NCBI RefSeq assembly: GCF_030272615.1
Contig: NC_081414.1
Span: 7,187,501-7,217,500, forward strand
Direction of reading: 5' to 3'
DNA length: 30,000 nt
From: Cryptomeria japonica
Taxonomy: Eukaryota > Streptophyta > Pinopsida > Cupressales > Cupressaceae
Each line of letters starts with the position of its first letter. The first letter of the stretch is position 1. This document shows positions 9,413 through 20,161 of this stretch, piece by piece. The notes beneath the pieces were generated by a model. The model was not told where the DNA came from. It saw nothing but the letters and a program-made list of their open reading frames with translations, and searched no databases. A program made the translations under genes and the position numbers.

Positions 9413-10974
9413 AGTGCCCCTTTTTGGCATTTCCTTTCCATGTAGTTGCATTTTTAGATGCTCCAAGTTTTCTCGCAACTACATATTTTCTTTCTACTGT
9501 AATTGTAGTCAAGTGGGACCGTGTAGTTGAATTAGTCAACTGTGCCCACATTTTTCTCCAATTTTTTTATATATAAGGGGGACCCTCATTTGTAAATTTT
9601 TATCTTGGATTATGCTAAGCAAAACTCTGCTAAATTTTTGCCTCAACTAAGACTTTGAGCTTTGTTGTGAAAATTTGATCAAGTAAATAAAGAAAGCAAT
9701 TTTATTTGATCCCAAACTTTGTGTTGTGTTTAAAACGAATTGCTAATATGAGTTAATGTTCTCAAGTTCATGACTTATATATGTTCTTGAATTTCATGAT
9801 ATAGGAAGTATTGTCAAGCGGATTAAAGAGCTCTTGAATTATGAAACTAGACTTTGTGCTCCTTGAATATTTGAGAAATTTTCTATTGTTAAGTGATTAG
9901 TAGTAGGCTTTGTATTGCTACTATTGCTTGTAGTTTTTAGGATTAAGGAATTATACTTGAGGACTTTGAGCTACAAGTTGAGTTCTTTTCATTGTGATAA
10001 TTAGTTTAGTTGGTGTTATATTCGAGAAAGACTTTGTTCTTCTTGTTTATAAAATCTTGATATAGTTTGTTGGAAAAATTCATTAATTTCCTTAAGTATC
10101 AAAGTGATAGGGAAATTATAACAAAGTGAAGGGAGAATGCATTAACTCTGAAAAAAGAGAGTTATATGCCCAACACTAACCCACAGATTTAAATTTCTTA
10201 ATTAATTAGAGAAGAGATTTCAAAGGGAACCTCCCCTTGATGAGAGGATAGATTAATTTCCCAATACAGTTGTGAGTGAATCATATATTTTTTCATTGGT
10301 ACACTAGTGACAAAATATTCACCCAATGGGGCTGTATATTCTGTCGTACGAATTTATGTATCTATTTGTCCAGAACTATCTTCTTGCATGTCTTTTTCAG
10401 ATCTGTCATATTTACTTGGTCAGTTTATAGTGAGCATAAACACATGTTATCTGTCATTTTGTGCTTAGATTGTCTCCTTGGTTTGCTTGGTCAAGTTATC
10501 ATCTGTCAAATCAGATTCTAGAAATAGACACCTCAATATTTTCAAGTATTCGCCTTCAACAAGTTAAAGATCTAACATCTCAAAGTGCATTATCACCCTC
10601 TTTGATAAACTGATTACTCAAAACATAGTTTCTCACCAGGATCTATCATCCTCTATCACGAAACTACATTGTTTGGTCAGGACAACTTTGTCCCACATCG
10701 TAGGATATATCATTCCTATTGGACTTGGTTTTTATCAAAATCATCATATCGAAAAAATTGCAAACTTTAAAAAAAAACTTGAATCATCTTTTCGTGTCAT
10801 ATCACTCTATCGCCTTTACATTGACAGTTGATCACTTATCAAAAAAACTTTTGGACAATCGAATCCTAGCACAATATCTAACACATGTGTATGCCCATTT
10901 TAACCAAAGCTCAGAGATGAAAGATTGCGGAAACAAAAATAGAAACATTTGAAATAACTTAAGATTATAGAAAC
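9413..10974 (+). other. Noncoding spacer between ORF1 and gag
   Basis: There is no conserved frame over 1.56 kb. It contains a TATA box (9568-9576), AATAAA-like words (TGAATAAAG at 9406-9414, AAATAAAG near 9685) and one TCGTACGA motif near 10343. The arrangement resembles a 3' end followed by a new promoter, but I found no LTR-type termini or target duplication around it. Confidence 0.5.
9568..9576 (+). promoter_or_regulatory. Internal TATA box between ORF1 and gag
   Basis: TATATATAA is followed by GGGGGACC, 155 bases after the end of ORF1 and 1.4 kb before gag. A subgenomic promoter for gag-pol is possible but unproven. Confidence 0.3.
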
Positions 10975-12719
10975 ATGGAACACGAAGAGGAAATACAAGT
11001 TGAAGAGGAAATAACATAACAACATGTCAGAGACATCAAAAAAGATTCGCAATTCGATAAATTTATGGAGAAAATATTGGAGGGAGAAAAAGAAAAATAT
11101 TTCCTAATGTTAGCAAAATCTGGCGCTACACTCCCCAAGATTTTGATGTGAACAAATTGACACAAAAGAGAAGTGACCTCCCCCTTAATAACGAACAATA
11201 TGAGGATATTTTTGGTCTCAAAATTAATGACACGTCAATTCCTAGTAACACCAGAATTAATGAGGAAACTTACATTCCCAAAAGGGATGACGTAGAAATT
11301 CTAAATAACGTTCAATCCAATGAGGATACAAGAAGGGGTAGAGATGATACAAGAAGAGATTAAGATCCTTCTAGAATGCAAATCATGGTTATACAAGAAC
11401 AAATCATGTTGATAATCCTATCACAACTCTCACACAACAAATACAAACACTGCAAATGCAAATTCAAGATATGCAGAGAGGAAATGTTAGAAGATACTCA
11501 CTTCAAGAAATCTATCCTTATCCATTCAACAAAAATCTAAACATGATACCATTTCCTATAGGTTGTGAAACTCCTAGATACAAAAAATATGATGGAAGCA
11601 CCGACCCTCAAGATCATATACGAGAATTTTGCATAATGAGCATGGAGTTTGCACATGAGGATACATACTTGATGAGATTATTTTTGAAAATCTTAACTGG
11701 ACTAGCTATGGAATGGTTCTCAAAACTTCCATCTGGAATCAAATCATTTTCAGAATTGGTGGATAAGTTTGTTTCACAATACTCTTACAACATACAACAT
11801 GAAGTAACAATGCTAGACCTATGTAATGCCAAACAAAAGAGTGGAGAACCTTTCATGACATTTTTATAGAGATGGAGATGGTTAGCTTCACGATATCCTT
11901 GTACAGTGCCAAAGTATGAAAAAATGGATATATTCATCGACAACCTAAATGATCAAATGAGTTATCATCTAAAAATGCAAGGACATCAAAGTTTTGGAAA
12001 GATGAGTGATAATGGAATCAGAATGGAGAAAACCATGATAAAGAAGGGTGAGTAATAACAACAACAATGATAAGACAAAGTTTTGGAATAGAAATCATAA
12101 TGTCATCAATGATGAGATAGTGGATAACAACAATGTGAAACCAAAACAACCGGTTTTTAATTTATCCAATCACTCAGCGGTGACTCAGAAAAACAACAAT
12201 CACCAAAAAGCTACTATCAAAAATTTCTTTTGAAGACAATTTACAAACATTGGTGAACCCCTTGGGTCATTACTAAAGACACTTCTCAAAAACAAATTGA
12301 TTACTTTGCCGGAAGGAAGGAACTACAAACATCAAGTAAAACCCCCTTGGTGGAATGATAACCATTATTGTGATTTCCATCGAAACAAGGGACATCACAC
12401 AAATAATTGTCAACGGTTGAAATGTGTCATCTAAGATTTGATTGATAATGGAGTAATAACTGTGCATGGACATACAACAAACGAATCTCATACAACTTTT
12501 AAAATTTTTCTTCCAAACTATGAGAAGGGTGAATCATCAACAACAAATAATGGTAAGGGTAAAGCAAAGGTAAACTACACTCATATATATGATAATGTGG
12601 TAAATGTGATTGTAGTTAAAGAAAAGAAAAATCATGAACCTGCTCATGATATCACAAGAAGCAAAGCTAAACTAGTTTTGTCGAGTCCTACCAATGTCAT
12701 CCACTGCAAAACAATATAA
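10975..12719 (+). pseudogene. gag: gag (Tat-type capsid/nucleocapsid), frameshifted
   Basis: Gag forms the particle and binds the RNA. The frame changes along the region. An ATG at 10975 opens an acidic N-terminus; the frame switches near 11100-11150 and again near 11365. The capsid part (11372-11869) has a coiled stretch QQIQTLQMQIQDMQ and the retrotransposon-gag core YKKYDGSTDPQDHIREF and LTGLAMEWFSKLPSGI. A TAG at 11867 interrupts it just before RWRWLASRYP, and another shift near 12000-12048 leads into an Asn-rich linker. The nucleocapsid knuckle at 12369-12410 is CDFHRNKGHHTNNC, i.e. C-x2-H-x4-H-x4-C, the Cys-to-His variant typical of Tat elements as I recall. In-frame stops also occur at 12231 and 12432. 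Confidence 0.85.
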
Positions 12720-13409
12720 TCTAGTGGAACAATTGCAGAAAACGCCCGCGCAAATATCCATCTTAGAAATTTTAAAGCTTTCACCTGCACACAAAGAAAT
12801 TCTTGAAAGAGAATTAGTAGATACAATAGTGTCTAAAGATCTAGATATAGATCAATTCCAAACCATGGTGGGACACCTCACAACCCCTCACTACTTATCA
12901 TTCACCGAAGAAGACGACATGTCCTTGCAACATCCCCATAATGCTCCCTTGCATATCAAAGTCATCATTCATAAGACGCGAGTTAAACATGTCCTAATAG
13001 ATGGAGGATTTCGCTTAAATATTTGCTCGTTGAGTCTAGTATGTGCTCTAGGTTATTCAGAAGATGCAATTGATCCCCCAAAAAAGATCACCATTAAAGC
13101 CTATGATGAAGAAGAGCGTTCCTCTAAAGGAATTGTGATGTTACCCATCAGAGTGGAACCTTTACAGAAAGACACAACATGCCAAGTTCTAGACTTGGAC
13201 TTATCATACAACATACTCTTGGAAGACCCTGGATACATGATATACAAGTTATTCCATCAACATATCACCAGTGCCTAAAGTTTCCCTACAATGGGCAGGA
13301 AATCATGATCTCAGCAGATTCAAATCCATTTCAGTATTGTAGTAATCTCAAACCAGCTCAAGAAGTCATTGTTCCTCATAATAGGGAGGCATCATCTTCA
13401 AACACATAA
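12694..13409 (+). pseudogene. pro: Aspartic protease (pro), frameshifted
   Basis: Matures the polyprotein. It overlaps the end of gag by 26 bases in the +1-relative frame. The lead-in QLQKTPAQISILEILKLSP, with SPAHKE following, is the usual Tat segment before protease. The active-site segment is VLIDGGFRLNI; Asp is at 13000-13002, followed by Gly-Gly instead of the usual Thr/Asn-Gly. The protein continues to LDLDLSYNILLE. The expected C-terminal motif LGRPWIH is encoded, but in the next frame (13218 onward, continuing DIQVIPSTYHQCLKF), so a one-base indel lies near 13212-13220. The downstream pol frame continues in that second frame. Confidence 0.8.
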
Positions 13410-13559
13410 TCTAAAGAAAAATCATTTGCCTCAATTTTGTCAAGTATGGAAAAACAAATGCAGCTAAGAGATTGAGGGAATGGAGAATATTCAATATCAC
13501 AATTACTAATTTCTCCTAAATCCTTTGGAAAACCATCAAACTCTAAACAACCGCCAATT

Positions 13560-13811
13560 GTGAAACATCTTCCTATATTTGATGGAGCATTTGTTAGTGT
13601 TGGGACCTTATCAGAGGAAATAGAAGACAAAGATGTACTACAATGGCTATACAAGGATGAAGAAGTCCAACAAAAGATCAACAATGTTCGCATACCTACA
13701 GAAAAGTATGGAAAAGGATTTAATATTCTTAGAAAAATGGGATACACTGGAACAGGTCCTATAGGAAAAAGAAAAGAAGGTATATCAGAACCTATCCAAC
13801 CTCATACTTAG
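13560..13811 (+). CDS. G-patch segment between protease and RT (part of pol)
   Basis: In frame with the end of protease and with RT. After an acidic stretch (EEIEDKDVLQWLYKDEE), residues at 13701-13803 read EKYGKGFNILRKMGY, then TGTGPIGKRKEGI and SEPIQP. The spacing of Gly, hydrophobic and MGY/Gly positions is that of a G-patch, a short RNA-binding module. A G-patch follows protease in betaretroviruses, and I recall similar segments in plant Ty3/gypsy polyproteins. It ends at a TAG (13809), after which KPGLGYGQ follows in frame. Confidence 0.6.
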   Translation: MKHLPIFDGAFVSVGTLSEEIEDKDVLQWLYKDEEVQQKINNVRIPTEKYGKGFNILRKMGYTGTGPIGKRKEGISEPIQPHT

Positions 13812-14753
13812 CAAGCTACAGACAAACCAGGCTTAGGGTATGGACAAGTTACTCTACGAGAAGACACATCTTTTAGCCAACAACAAGAGGAATATGAAAA
13901 TAGACAAGAACAATTGGCAACTGAAAGAGAAGAAACATCAGCTAAGCAATAAGCACAAGCAAACATGAAATGGCAAAAGAAGCAAGCCTCAAATCAACAG
14001 GAAAAACAAACTAAAAACACCTCCCAAGCAGCATTAAATCTTAATCAAAATAAGAAAGAAGCTAATACAAGTCAAGGAGAGCTGATAGCAAAGTTGACAG
14101 AACTCAATCTCAGTCCAGAAGAAGTTGAATATGAAAGAAGAAAAGATATAGCAAGAAAAGCAGAAGAAACAAATCAAATAATATATGAACAAATCTGTAG
14201 ATTGCAAGCTGCAAGTGAGACAGATTCTAATGAATGGGAATGGGATTCCTATCACTCTGAAGAATCAGCTAAAGAAAATTTCTTTGAAGAAGATGTAGGA
14301 GTCGATGTAGTTCACACGTATGCAGGGAAAACATTAGGAACTAGCTCACTTGAATTAGAATCACATTCGGTTGACTTGGACTTAATCAAGGATGATCAGG
14401 AGCTCCTTGTGCGAGGTCATTCGGATGAGAGTACCATTCCATACATAGACATACATATCAAAAACTTTGATACATCCATCATGACCCTTGATACTCTCAA
14501 AACATCTCAACCTGAGCACCCCTTACCTCTAATCCACCACGAACTTATTGATTGGGAAAATGAAGGACATACTGCCATTGATACCTTTCCGAATGACCAT
14601 GCCATATCCATATATCTTAATGCAATCGAACTCGCAACAACTTTCACCAGGATTTCCAACAACGCATCTTCCAGTCAAGTGGGTGCCAAATCTCCTAGTC
14701 GCAAAAAGGAAAATTAATAAAAAAATATCAGGTCTAATGTTGAAAACCATTTC
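13812..14753 (+). pseudogene. Hydrophilic linker between G-patch and RT
   Basis: Same frame as G-patch and RT, with stops at 13950 and two consecutive stops at 14715-14720. The longest open part (13965-14717, 250 residues) is Gln/Lys/Glu-rich and likely coiled at the N-terminus (ELIAKLTELNLSPEEVEYER, RRKDIARKAEETNQ). It then turns acidic (DSNEWEWDSYHSEESAKENF) and later hydrophilic without a recognisable domain. Tat/Ogre polyproteins often carry a long unassigned spacer here. I know no function for it. Confidence 0.6.
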
Positions 14754-15887
14754 TTGGCAATATTAGATCAGGAAAAAGTAAAAAGAAAGGATGTATCTAA
14801 CGGTGAAAACCTCCTCGAGGCACTGGAAGATGGGAGATTTGACACTTTACCTGAGTACTATCAAGAAAGGTCATCAATTTTGATCGAACCAACAGAGGCA
14901 GTTAACATTGGGACAATAGAGCAACCAGAGATCCTACATCTAGCAACTTCTTTGTCAGAAGAAGAAATGCAACAATAAATGGAATTCTTCAAACGACGGC
15001 AAATCAATTTCACCTGGTCATATGCAGACATGCTAGGATTGGATCCAAAGCTTATTATGCATCACTTAAATGTTAGTCTCGGAGCCAAACTAGTTAAACA
15101 TAAATTAAGGAAGATGCATCCACATATCGCTCTCCTAGTCAAAGCATAACTAACGAAATTATTGGATGTAGGATTTATCAGACCTGTACGATATCCTCAA
15201 TGGGTATCAAACATTGTTCCTATTTCAAAACCAGATAAAAGTATCAGAATATGCACAGACTTCAAAGATCTTAATAATGCATGTCCAAAGGATGACTTTC
15301 CTTTGCCTAACATTGACATCATTATAGATTTAACTGTTGGACACTCCATGTTTTCTCTAATGGATGGTTTCTCCGAATACAATCAGATTAAAATAGCACC
15401 CAAAGATCAAGAAAAGACAACTTTCACATGTCTGTGGGGTACTTTGTGTTGGAATGTCATGCCCTTTGGACTAAAGAATGCAAGTGCCACATATCAGAGA
15501 ACAATGACAACGATATTCCATGACATAATGCATACATTCATGGAAGACTATGTGGGTGTCATCTTGGCCAAATCATACGACAAAGAAGAACATATAGAGA
15601 TACTAGAAAAGATATTTGACTGGTTAGAACAGTACAAGCTATGGCTTAATCCCAAGAAATGTGCCTTTGGTGTCACTTCAGGCAAGCTATTGGGATACAT
15701 TGTTTCAGCTAGAGGTATCGAAGTAGATCCAGCTAAGGTCAAAGCAATCATGGAAATGACATCTCCCAAGAATTTTAGTCAACTCATATCACTCCAGTCA
15801 ATCAGAAGATTCGTTGCTCAATTGGTAGATAAATGTCAACCATTTACTCATCTATTGCACAAAAATGTTCATTTCAAGTGGGACCAT
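14754..15887 (+). pseudogene. pol: Reverse transcriptase, catalytic motif lost, split by insertion
   Basis: Copies element RNA to DNA. The lead LPEYYQERSSILIEPTEAVN is followed by a TAA (14976), then FTWSYADMLGLDP and, after a stop at 15147, the RT palm: LLDVGFIRPVRYPQWVSNIV, RICTDFKDLNNACPKDDFPL, and motif A FSLMDGFSEYNQI with its Asp. Motif B is MPFGLKNASATYQR. The box normally YVDD reads YVGV (15549-15560), so both catalytic aspartates of motif C are gone. The thumb/connection segment LNPKKCAFGVTSGKLLGYIV is present. The frame ends in HFKWDH at 15887, where the nested insertion begins; the continuation QCEDAFNKIK is at 17515. Confidence 0.92.
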
Positions 15888-17509
15888 TAATGCAAAGTAT
15901 CATGAAAAACCAACCAAGAACCCAAAATAAAATATGGAGTTCAATATTCAACATAATATCTTCAATATCAGAGGCATAAACATATTAAAATTTCTCATAT
16001 TGTCATATTACTTTCATCCAAATCCATTTCAAGTTCATCCAACACTCTTTATCAAGGTACTAAAACATCAAACTCATATACCATATTGATTTAAAGGTAA
16101 TATATCACATCTCAATAGTCATACTTCCATGCATGCTACATGAGTTCATTAATATTGTCTCAAACATATCCAATCATCTATACCTTTGCAAACCATTAAA
16201 CATCATTGTTCATTGAAAGAATCCAATTCACTATCATCAAGGTGATTGTCATTCACATGACAATTTTCTATACCTGCACTCAGTCATTAATAAATTTCAA
16301 ACCCGAAATTATTTGGCCAATCTCTTCAGTGGAGTTTTAGAAAACTTTATTAAGAACAACTTATCTAAAATTCATAACGATCCAACAGTGAAATAAAAAG
16401 TTATCATCTCTGCACCGAGACCAATTTTGATTGTCATAAATCTGGAAAATGTATGCTTGCTGCTTGCTAGGGTATCATATTTAAAAACAAATTAACCAAA
16501 TGAAAATAAGAAAATACTCAAATGAAATCCCTCTGAGTCTAATTTCAGAATATGCAAGCCATTAATTTTTTCAATGCTCAAATCACAAGATAAGTACAAA
16601 CCCTTTCCAGCAACTCCATTTAAGACAGTTTAAAACCAATTTTTACCAAAATCTTCATAACTTCCACAAATATAAACAAAAACACCTCAGACCAAAGGGA
16701 AAAGAAAGAGGATTCACATATATTTCCAATAAGTCTATTTATAGGTAATAATCATCCCATATGAGTTCATACCATACGCTGCAATGTGATTGTTCTAAGG
16801 AAATATCAAATCTGCAATTAACAACTTTCACCAAAAATTCCATATCTTCTTCATTTCTAAACATAATCACTCCAAACCAAAAGGAAAAGAAATTTAATTC
16901 ACATATCTAACTATCAATTATACATATACAAAGGTTTCCAAGCCATAAATAGTTGTACAAGGCCTGGAACCAACACAAAAACTAGAAAGACAATCAAAAT
17001 AACAATAGTAGAATGCACCAAAATGTTCTCCTTTCTTTCCTTTTTTTTTTTTTTTTTAATGACCATAAAATATATTTTTATAGACTCTTGGTTAGTTTTT
17101 ACCTTACAACTACCTCTCATAACCAACTTTTAACCCCTTTTTCAACTTTTGTTGCATTTTTACAACTTTGTTTGACAACATTTTGTTGTCAAGTTGACAA
17201 CTTTTACACTTTTGCACAAATGACTTCGTGGATTTATAAAAACATTCAATACATGTCCAAATGACCTATTTAGTGCATTTTACATACTTTCTATCCTTCT
17301 CATGGCCTTTTATATGATTTTGACCTTTTGACCAATCTAGGCCTCTAGTGGACAACTTTTGCAAATTGGCTTTATAGCCTTACATATGTTGGTTCAATGA
17401 CCTTAGTAACATTATAACAATATCAAAAATGACTTGATTGTATTCCAATCTTCCTTTATTGCAAATGGACCTCCTGGTAATGCTCTTGTGCCTAGGTGCT
17501 CCTACACCA
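15888..17509 (-). mobile_element. Nested 1.6-kb LTR-like insertion inside pol
   Basis: ACCAT occurs on both sides (15883-15887 and 17510-17514), and removing one copy plus the 1,622-bp insert rejoins the codons HFKWDH and QCEDAF. There is no coding potential. On the minus strand it starts TGGTGTAGGAGCACCTAG. A TATA-like TATAAAAATATAT lies on that strand near 17070-17084, with palindromic TTGACAAC elements upstream (17172-17201). These traits suggest a solo LTR in reverse orientation. Against that, its other end reads TTTGCATTA on the minus strand, so a clean terminal CA is three bases inside the duplication boundary. Confidence 0.7.
17172..17201 (-). promoter_or_regulatory. TTGACAAC / GTTGTCAA palindrome cluster in the nested insertion
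   Basis: TTGACAAC (17172-17179), GTTGTCAA (17185-17192) and TTGACAAC (17194-17201) form two overlapping inverted repeats. They lie roughly 90-130 bases upstream of the TATA-like box on the minus strand. A related GTTGTCA...TTGACAAC pair occurs at about 25173-25196. Confidence 0.5.
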
Positions 17510-17514
17510 ACCAT

Positions 17515-18600
17515 CAATGTGAGGACGCATTCAATAAGATCAAGGCATATCTCATGCAACCACCCATCTTAATATCACTAATTTCAGGAAAGCCATTATT
17601 ACTCTATGTATCAACCAGCGAAGTATCATTAGGAGTTCTACTTGCACAACAAGATAATGAAGAAAAAGAACGAGCTATCTACTACATCAGCAAAACACTA
17701 GTGGGATACAAGCTCAACTATTCCCCAACAGAAAAATCATGCTTGGCGGTAGTTTTTGCTTCTAAAAAATTAAGACATTATCTACTTTCTCACTCCATCA
17801 AGTTGATAGCTAAAATCGATCCATTGAAGTATTTACTCAGTAAGGCAATATTAACAGGACAACTAGCAAAATGGATCATGAGCCTGAGTGAGTTTGATAT
17901 TGGGTATGTAGACAGAAAAGCTATAAAGGGACAAGTCATTGCAGACCAACTAGCAGAGCCACCACTTCAAGATGATCGTCCTTCACAGATTGAGTTTCCC
18001 GATGCTGATATCCTAATAGTCACCACAAAAACATGGCAATTATACTTTGATGGTTCACATACACAACATGGATCAAGAGCAGGTATTCTATTCATCACAC
18101 CGCAAGGTCATACAATTCCAAAAGCCTACAAATTAAGCTTTCCATGCACCAACAATACAACAAAATATGAAGCTTTGGTTACAGGTATCAAAATGGCTAT
18201 AGAATGGAACATTACACAACTTCAAGTCTTTGGAGACTCTCAGCACATCATCAATCAAATCAATAATGATTACCAAACAAAGGATGAAAAGTTAATGCCT
18301 TATAAAAAGATGGTTGATGATATCAAGAAATACTTTGTAGAAATAACTTTTCAGCAGATTCCAAGGAATGACAACAAAGCAGCAGATACCATGGCTGCAC
18401 TTGCTTCTCTACTTCAGACACAGGAAAATCAACAACGTTACGAATTCCTGGTGGAAGAGTTGTTTTACCCTGCTCATAATTGTCGTGATTCCCAAACTAT
18501 CTGTCACCTTGTTGGGTATGATTCCTCCTGCTATGTCCAAACTTACACATACCTGAAAGATAATATTCTCCCTCCTGACTTATCAAAAAATCAAAAGAGA
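17515..18600 (+). pseudogene. pol: pol: degenerate Ty3 RNase H plus second (archaeal-type) RNase H
   Basis: Reading resumes directly after the ACCAT duplication. The RT tether and Ty3-type RNase H (QCEDAFNKIKAYL, LLLYVSTSEVSLGVLLAQQD, YSPTEKSCLAVVFASKKLRH) lacks the first catalytic Asp, as is usual in Tat elements. A linker ends in QVIADQLAE. The second RNase H (18031-18414) keeps all four acidic residues: D in LYFDGS, E in TKYEALVTG, D in FGDSQ and D in PRNDNKAADTMAALAS. Dual RNase H is an established mark of the Tat lineage. The stretch is open from 17434 to the TAG at 18823, longer than any other frame in the element. Confidence 0.92.
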
Positions 18601-19785
18601 AACTTTATTCGCCAATCCTCCCATTATACTCTTGTCATAGATACCCTTTTTAAACGAGGTCTAGACGGTACTCTTTTAAGATGTCTCAAACAAGAAGAAT
18701 TTGAGAAGGCCTTACATGAAGTCCATAATGACATTTGTGGCACTCATTCAAGTGGTCTTACCTTTTCGAAAAAACTCATACGCTTGGGCTATTATTGGCC
18801 AAATATGGAACGAGATTCTTTTTAGATAGCTAAAAAAGGCAAACAATGTCAGATCCATGGAAATTTGATTCATGCACTAGCATAAGAACTTCATGCTTTG
18901 GCAACATCTTGGTCTTTTTGCCAATGGGGTCTTGATCTAGTAGGAAAGATAAATCCTTCTTCATCCAATGGTCACAAATTCATCCTTGTAGCTACAAAAT
19001 ATTTCACGAAATAGATTGAGGCAGTACCTCTCACAAATATCACAAGAAAACAAATTGTTGCATTTATCTTGAACTACATCATTTGTCGCTATGGAATACC
19101 CATGACCAATATGATTGATAATGGGTGACCATTCAAGAATCAGGATGTCCAAGAGCTATGTGAGAAATTCAAGATCCAACACAGATTTTCCACACCCTAC
19201 TATCCCCAAGGGAATGGGCAAGCAGAAGCATCAAACAAAACTATTTTGAAAATCCTCAAAAAGATAGTGAATGATGTTGGCATAGATTGGCATATTCAAT
19301 TAAACCCTGCTCTATGGGCCTACCATACTAGTATCTGCACACTAATAGGTGCCACACCTTTCTCTCTTGTTTATGGATTAGAAGCAATACTGTCAATAGA
19401 ATTAGAGATACCTTCTCTATGAGTATCATTAAAAGGTCTTATCCCAGATGAAGAACAACGAGTATCTAGATTGCAGGAGTTAGAATTGATCCATGAATGA
19501 AGACAAAATGCCTTTGATCATTTAAAGGTATATCAACAAAGAATGTGCCGCAATTATAATCATAAGGTCAAACCGAGAACATTTCAAATTGGGGAGCTAG
19601 TACTCAAAGAAAATCCACGAAACCAATCAAATCGAGAAAAGAAAGGGAAGTTTGAACCAAATTGGTTAGGTCCGTTTATGGTCACAATAGTATTTGGGTA
19701 AGGAGCATATCAGCTATCAACATAGGACGGGGATCAGCTTGAGGAACCCATCAATAGAATACATTTGAAGAAGTTTTATGTCTGA
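18601..19785 (+). pseudogene. pol: Integrase, with stops
   Basis: Inserts the DNA copy. Same frame throughout. In the zinc-binding HHCC region, HEVHNDICGTHSSG keeps both His, but the first Cys of the CxxC pair is Gly (KKGKQCQIHG). The DDE core has D in WGLDLVGKI, D in MIDNG followed by a stop and PF, then STPYYPQGNGQAEASNK with the Glu in place. The C-terminal part contains RMCRNYNHKVKPRTFQIGEL, KGKFEPNWLGPF and INRIHLKKFYV, ending at TGA 19783-19785, probably the natural end. Stops interrupt at 18823 and several later points. Many fit C-to-T decay of expected residues, e.g. TK-stop-IEAVPL at a Trp site and DNG-stop-PF at an Arg site. Confidence 0.9.
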
Positions 19786-19822
19786 AAAAGCAGAAAAATC
19801 CAAAAACAGAAAAAACTAAAAA

Positions 19823-19925
19823 TAGTGAAAAAGCAAAAAAATCCAAAAATAGTGAAAAAGCAAAAAAATCCAAAAACAGTGAAAAAGCAAAAAATCCAAA
19901 AACAGTGAAAAAATAGAAAATCCAA
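19823..19925 (+). repeat. 27-bp A-rich tandem repeat after integrase
   Basis: Units start at 19823, 19850, 19877 and 19903, built on TAGTGAAAAAGC followed by A-runs and ATCC. The period is nine codons and in the pol frame would read VKKQKNPKI repeatedly, but it lies beyond the TGA at 19783. One A is lost in the third unit. Confidence 0.8.
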
Positions 19926-20161
19926 AAAAATCAAATATGATAAAAAGTGCAATAAAAACAGATGGTGAAAACCTGGCAAACAAGCGCTATCTGTCTGCTA
20001 GCTCTTCCATCCATTGGTTCATGCATCCTTCCACTTGCATTATTTTCCATCAGTGTTGTTCATATCCATAATAAAGCCTTTGTGCATACGCAGGCATCTC
20101 GTGTGGCTTCTCGCCATGGTTTGGATCATCGGGTGTATCATAATGATTTGTTTCTAGGCTT

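Noticed and set aside
9413-10260. Nested solo LTR between ORF1 and gag
   Set aside because: The TATA and polyadenylation-like words fit, but no TG...CA borders with a 5-bp target duplication could be found.
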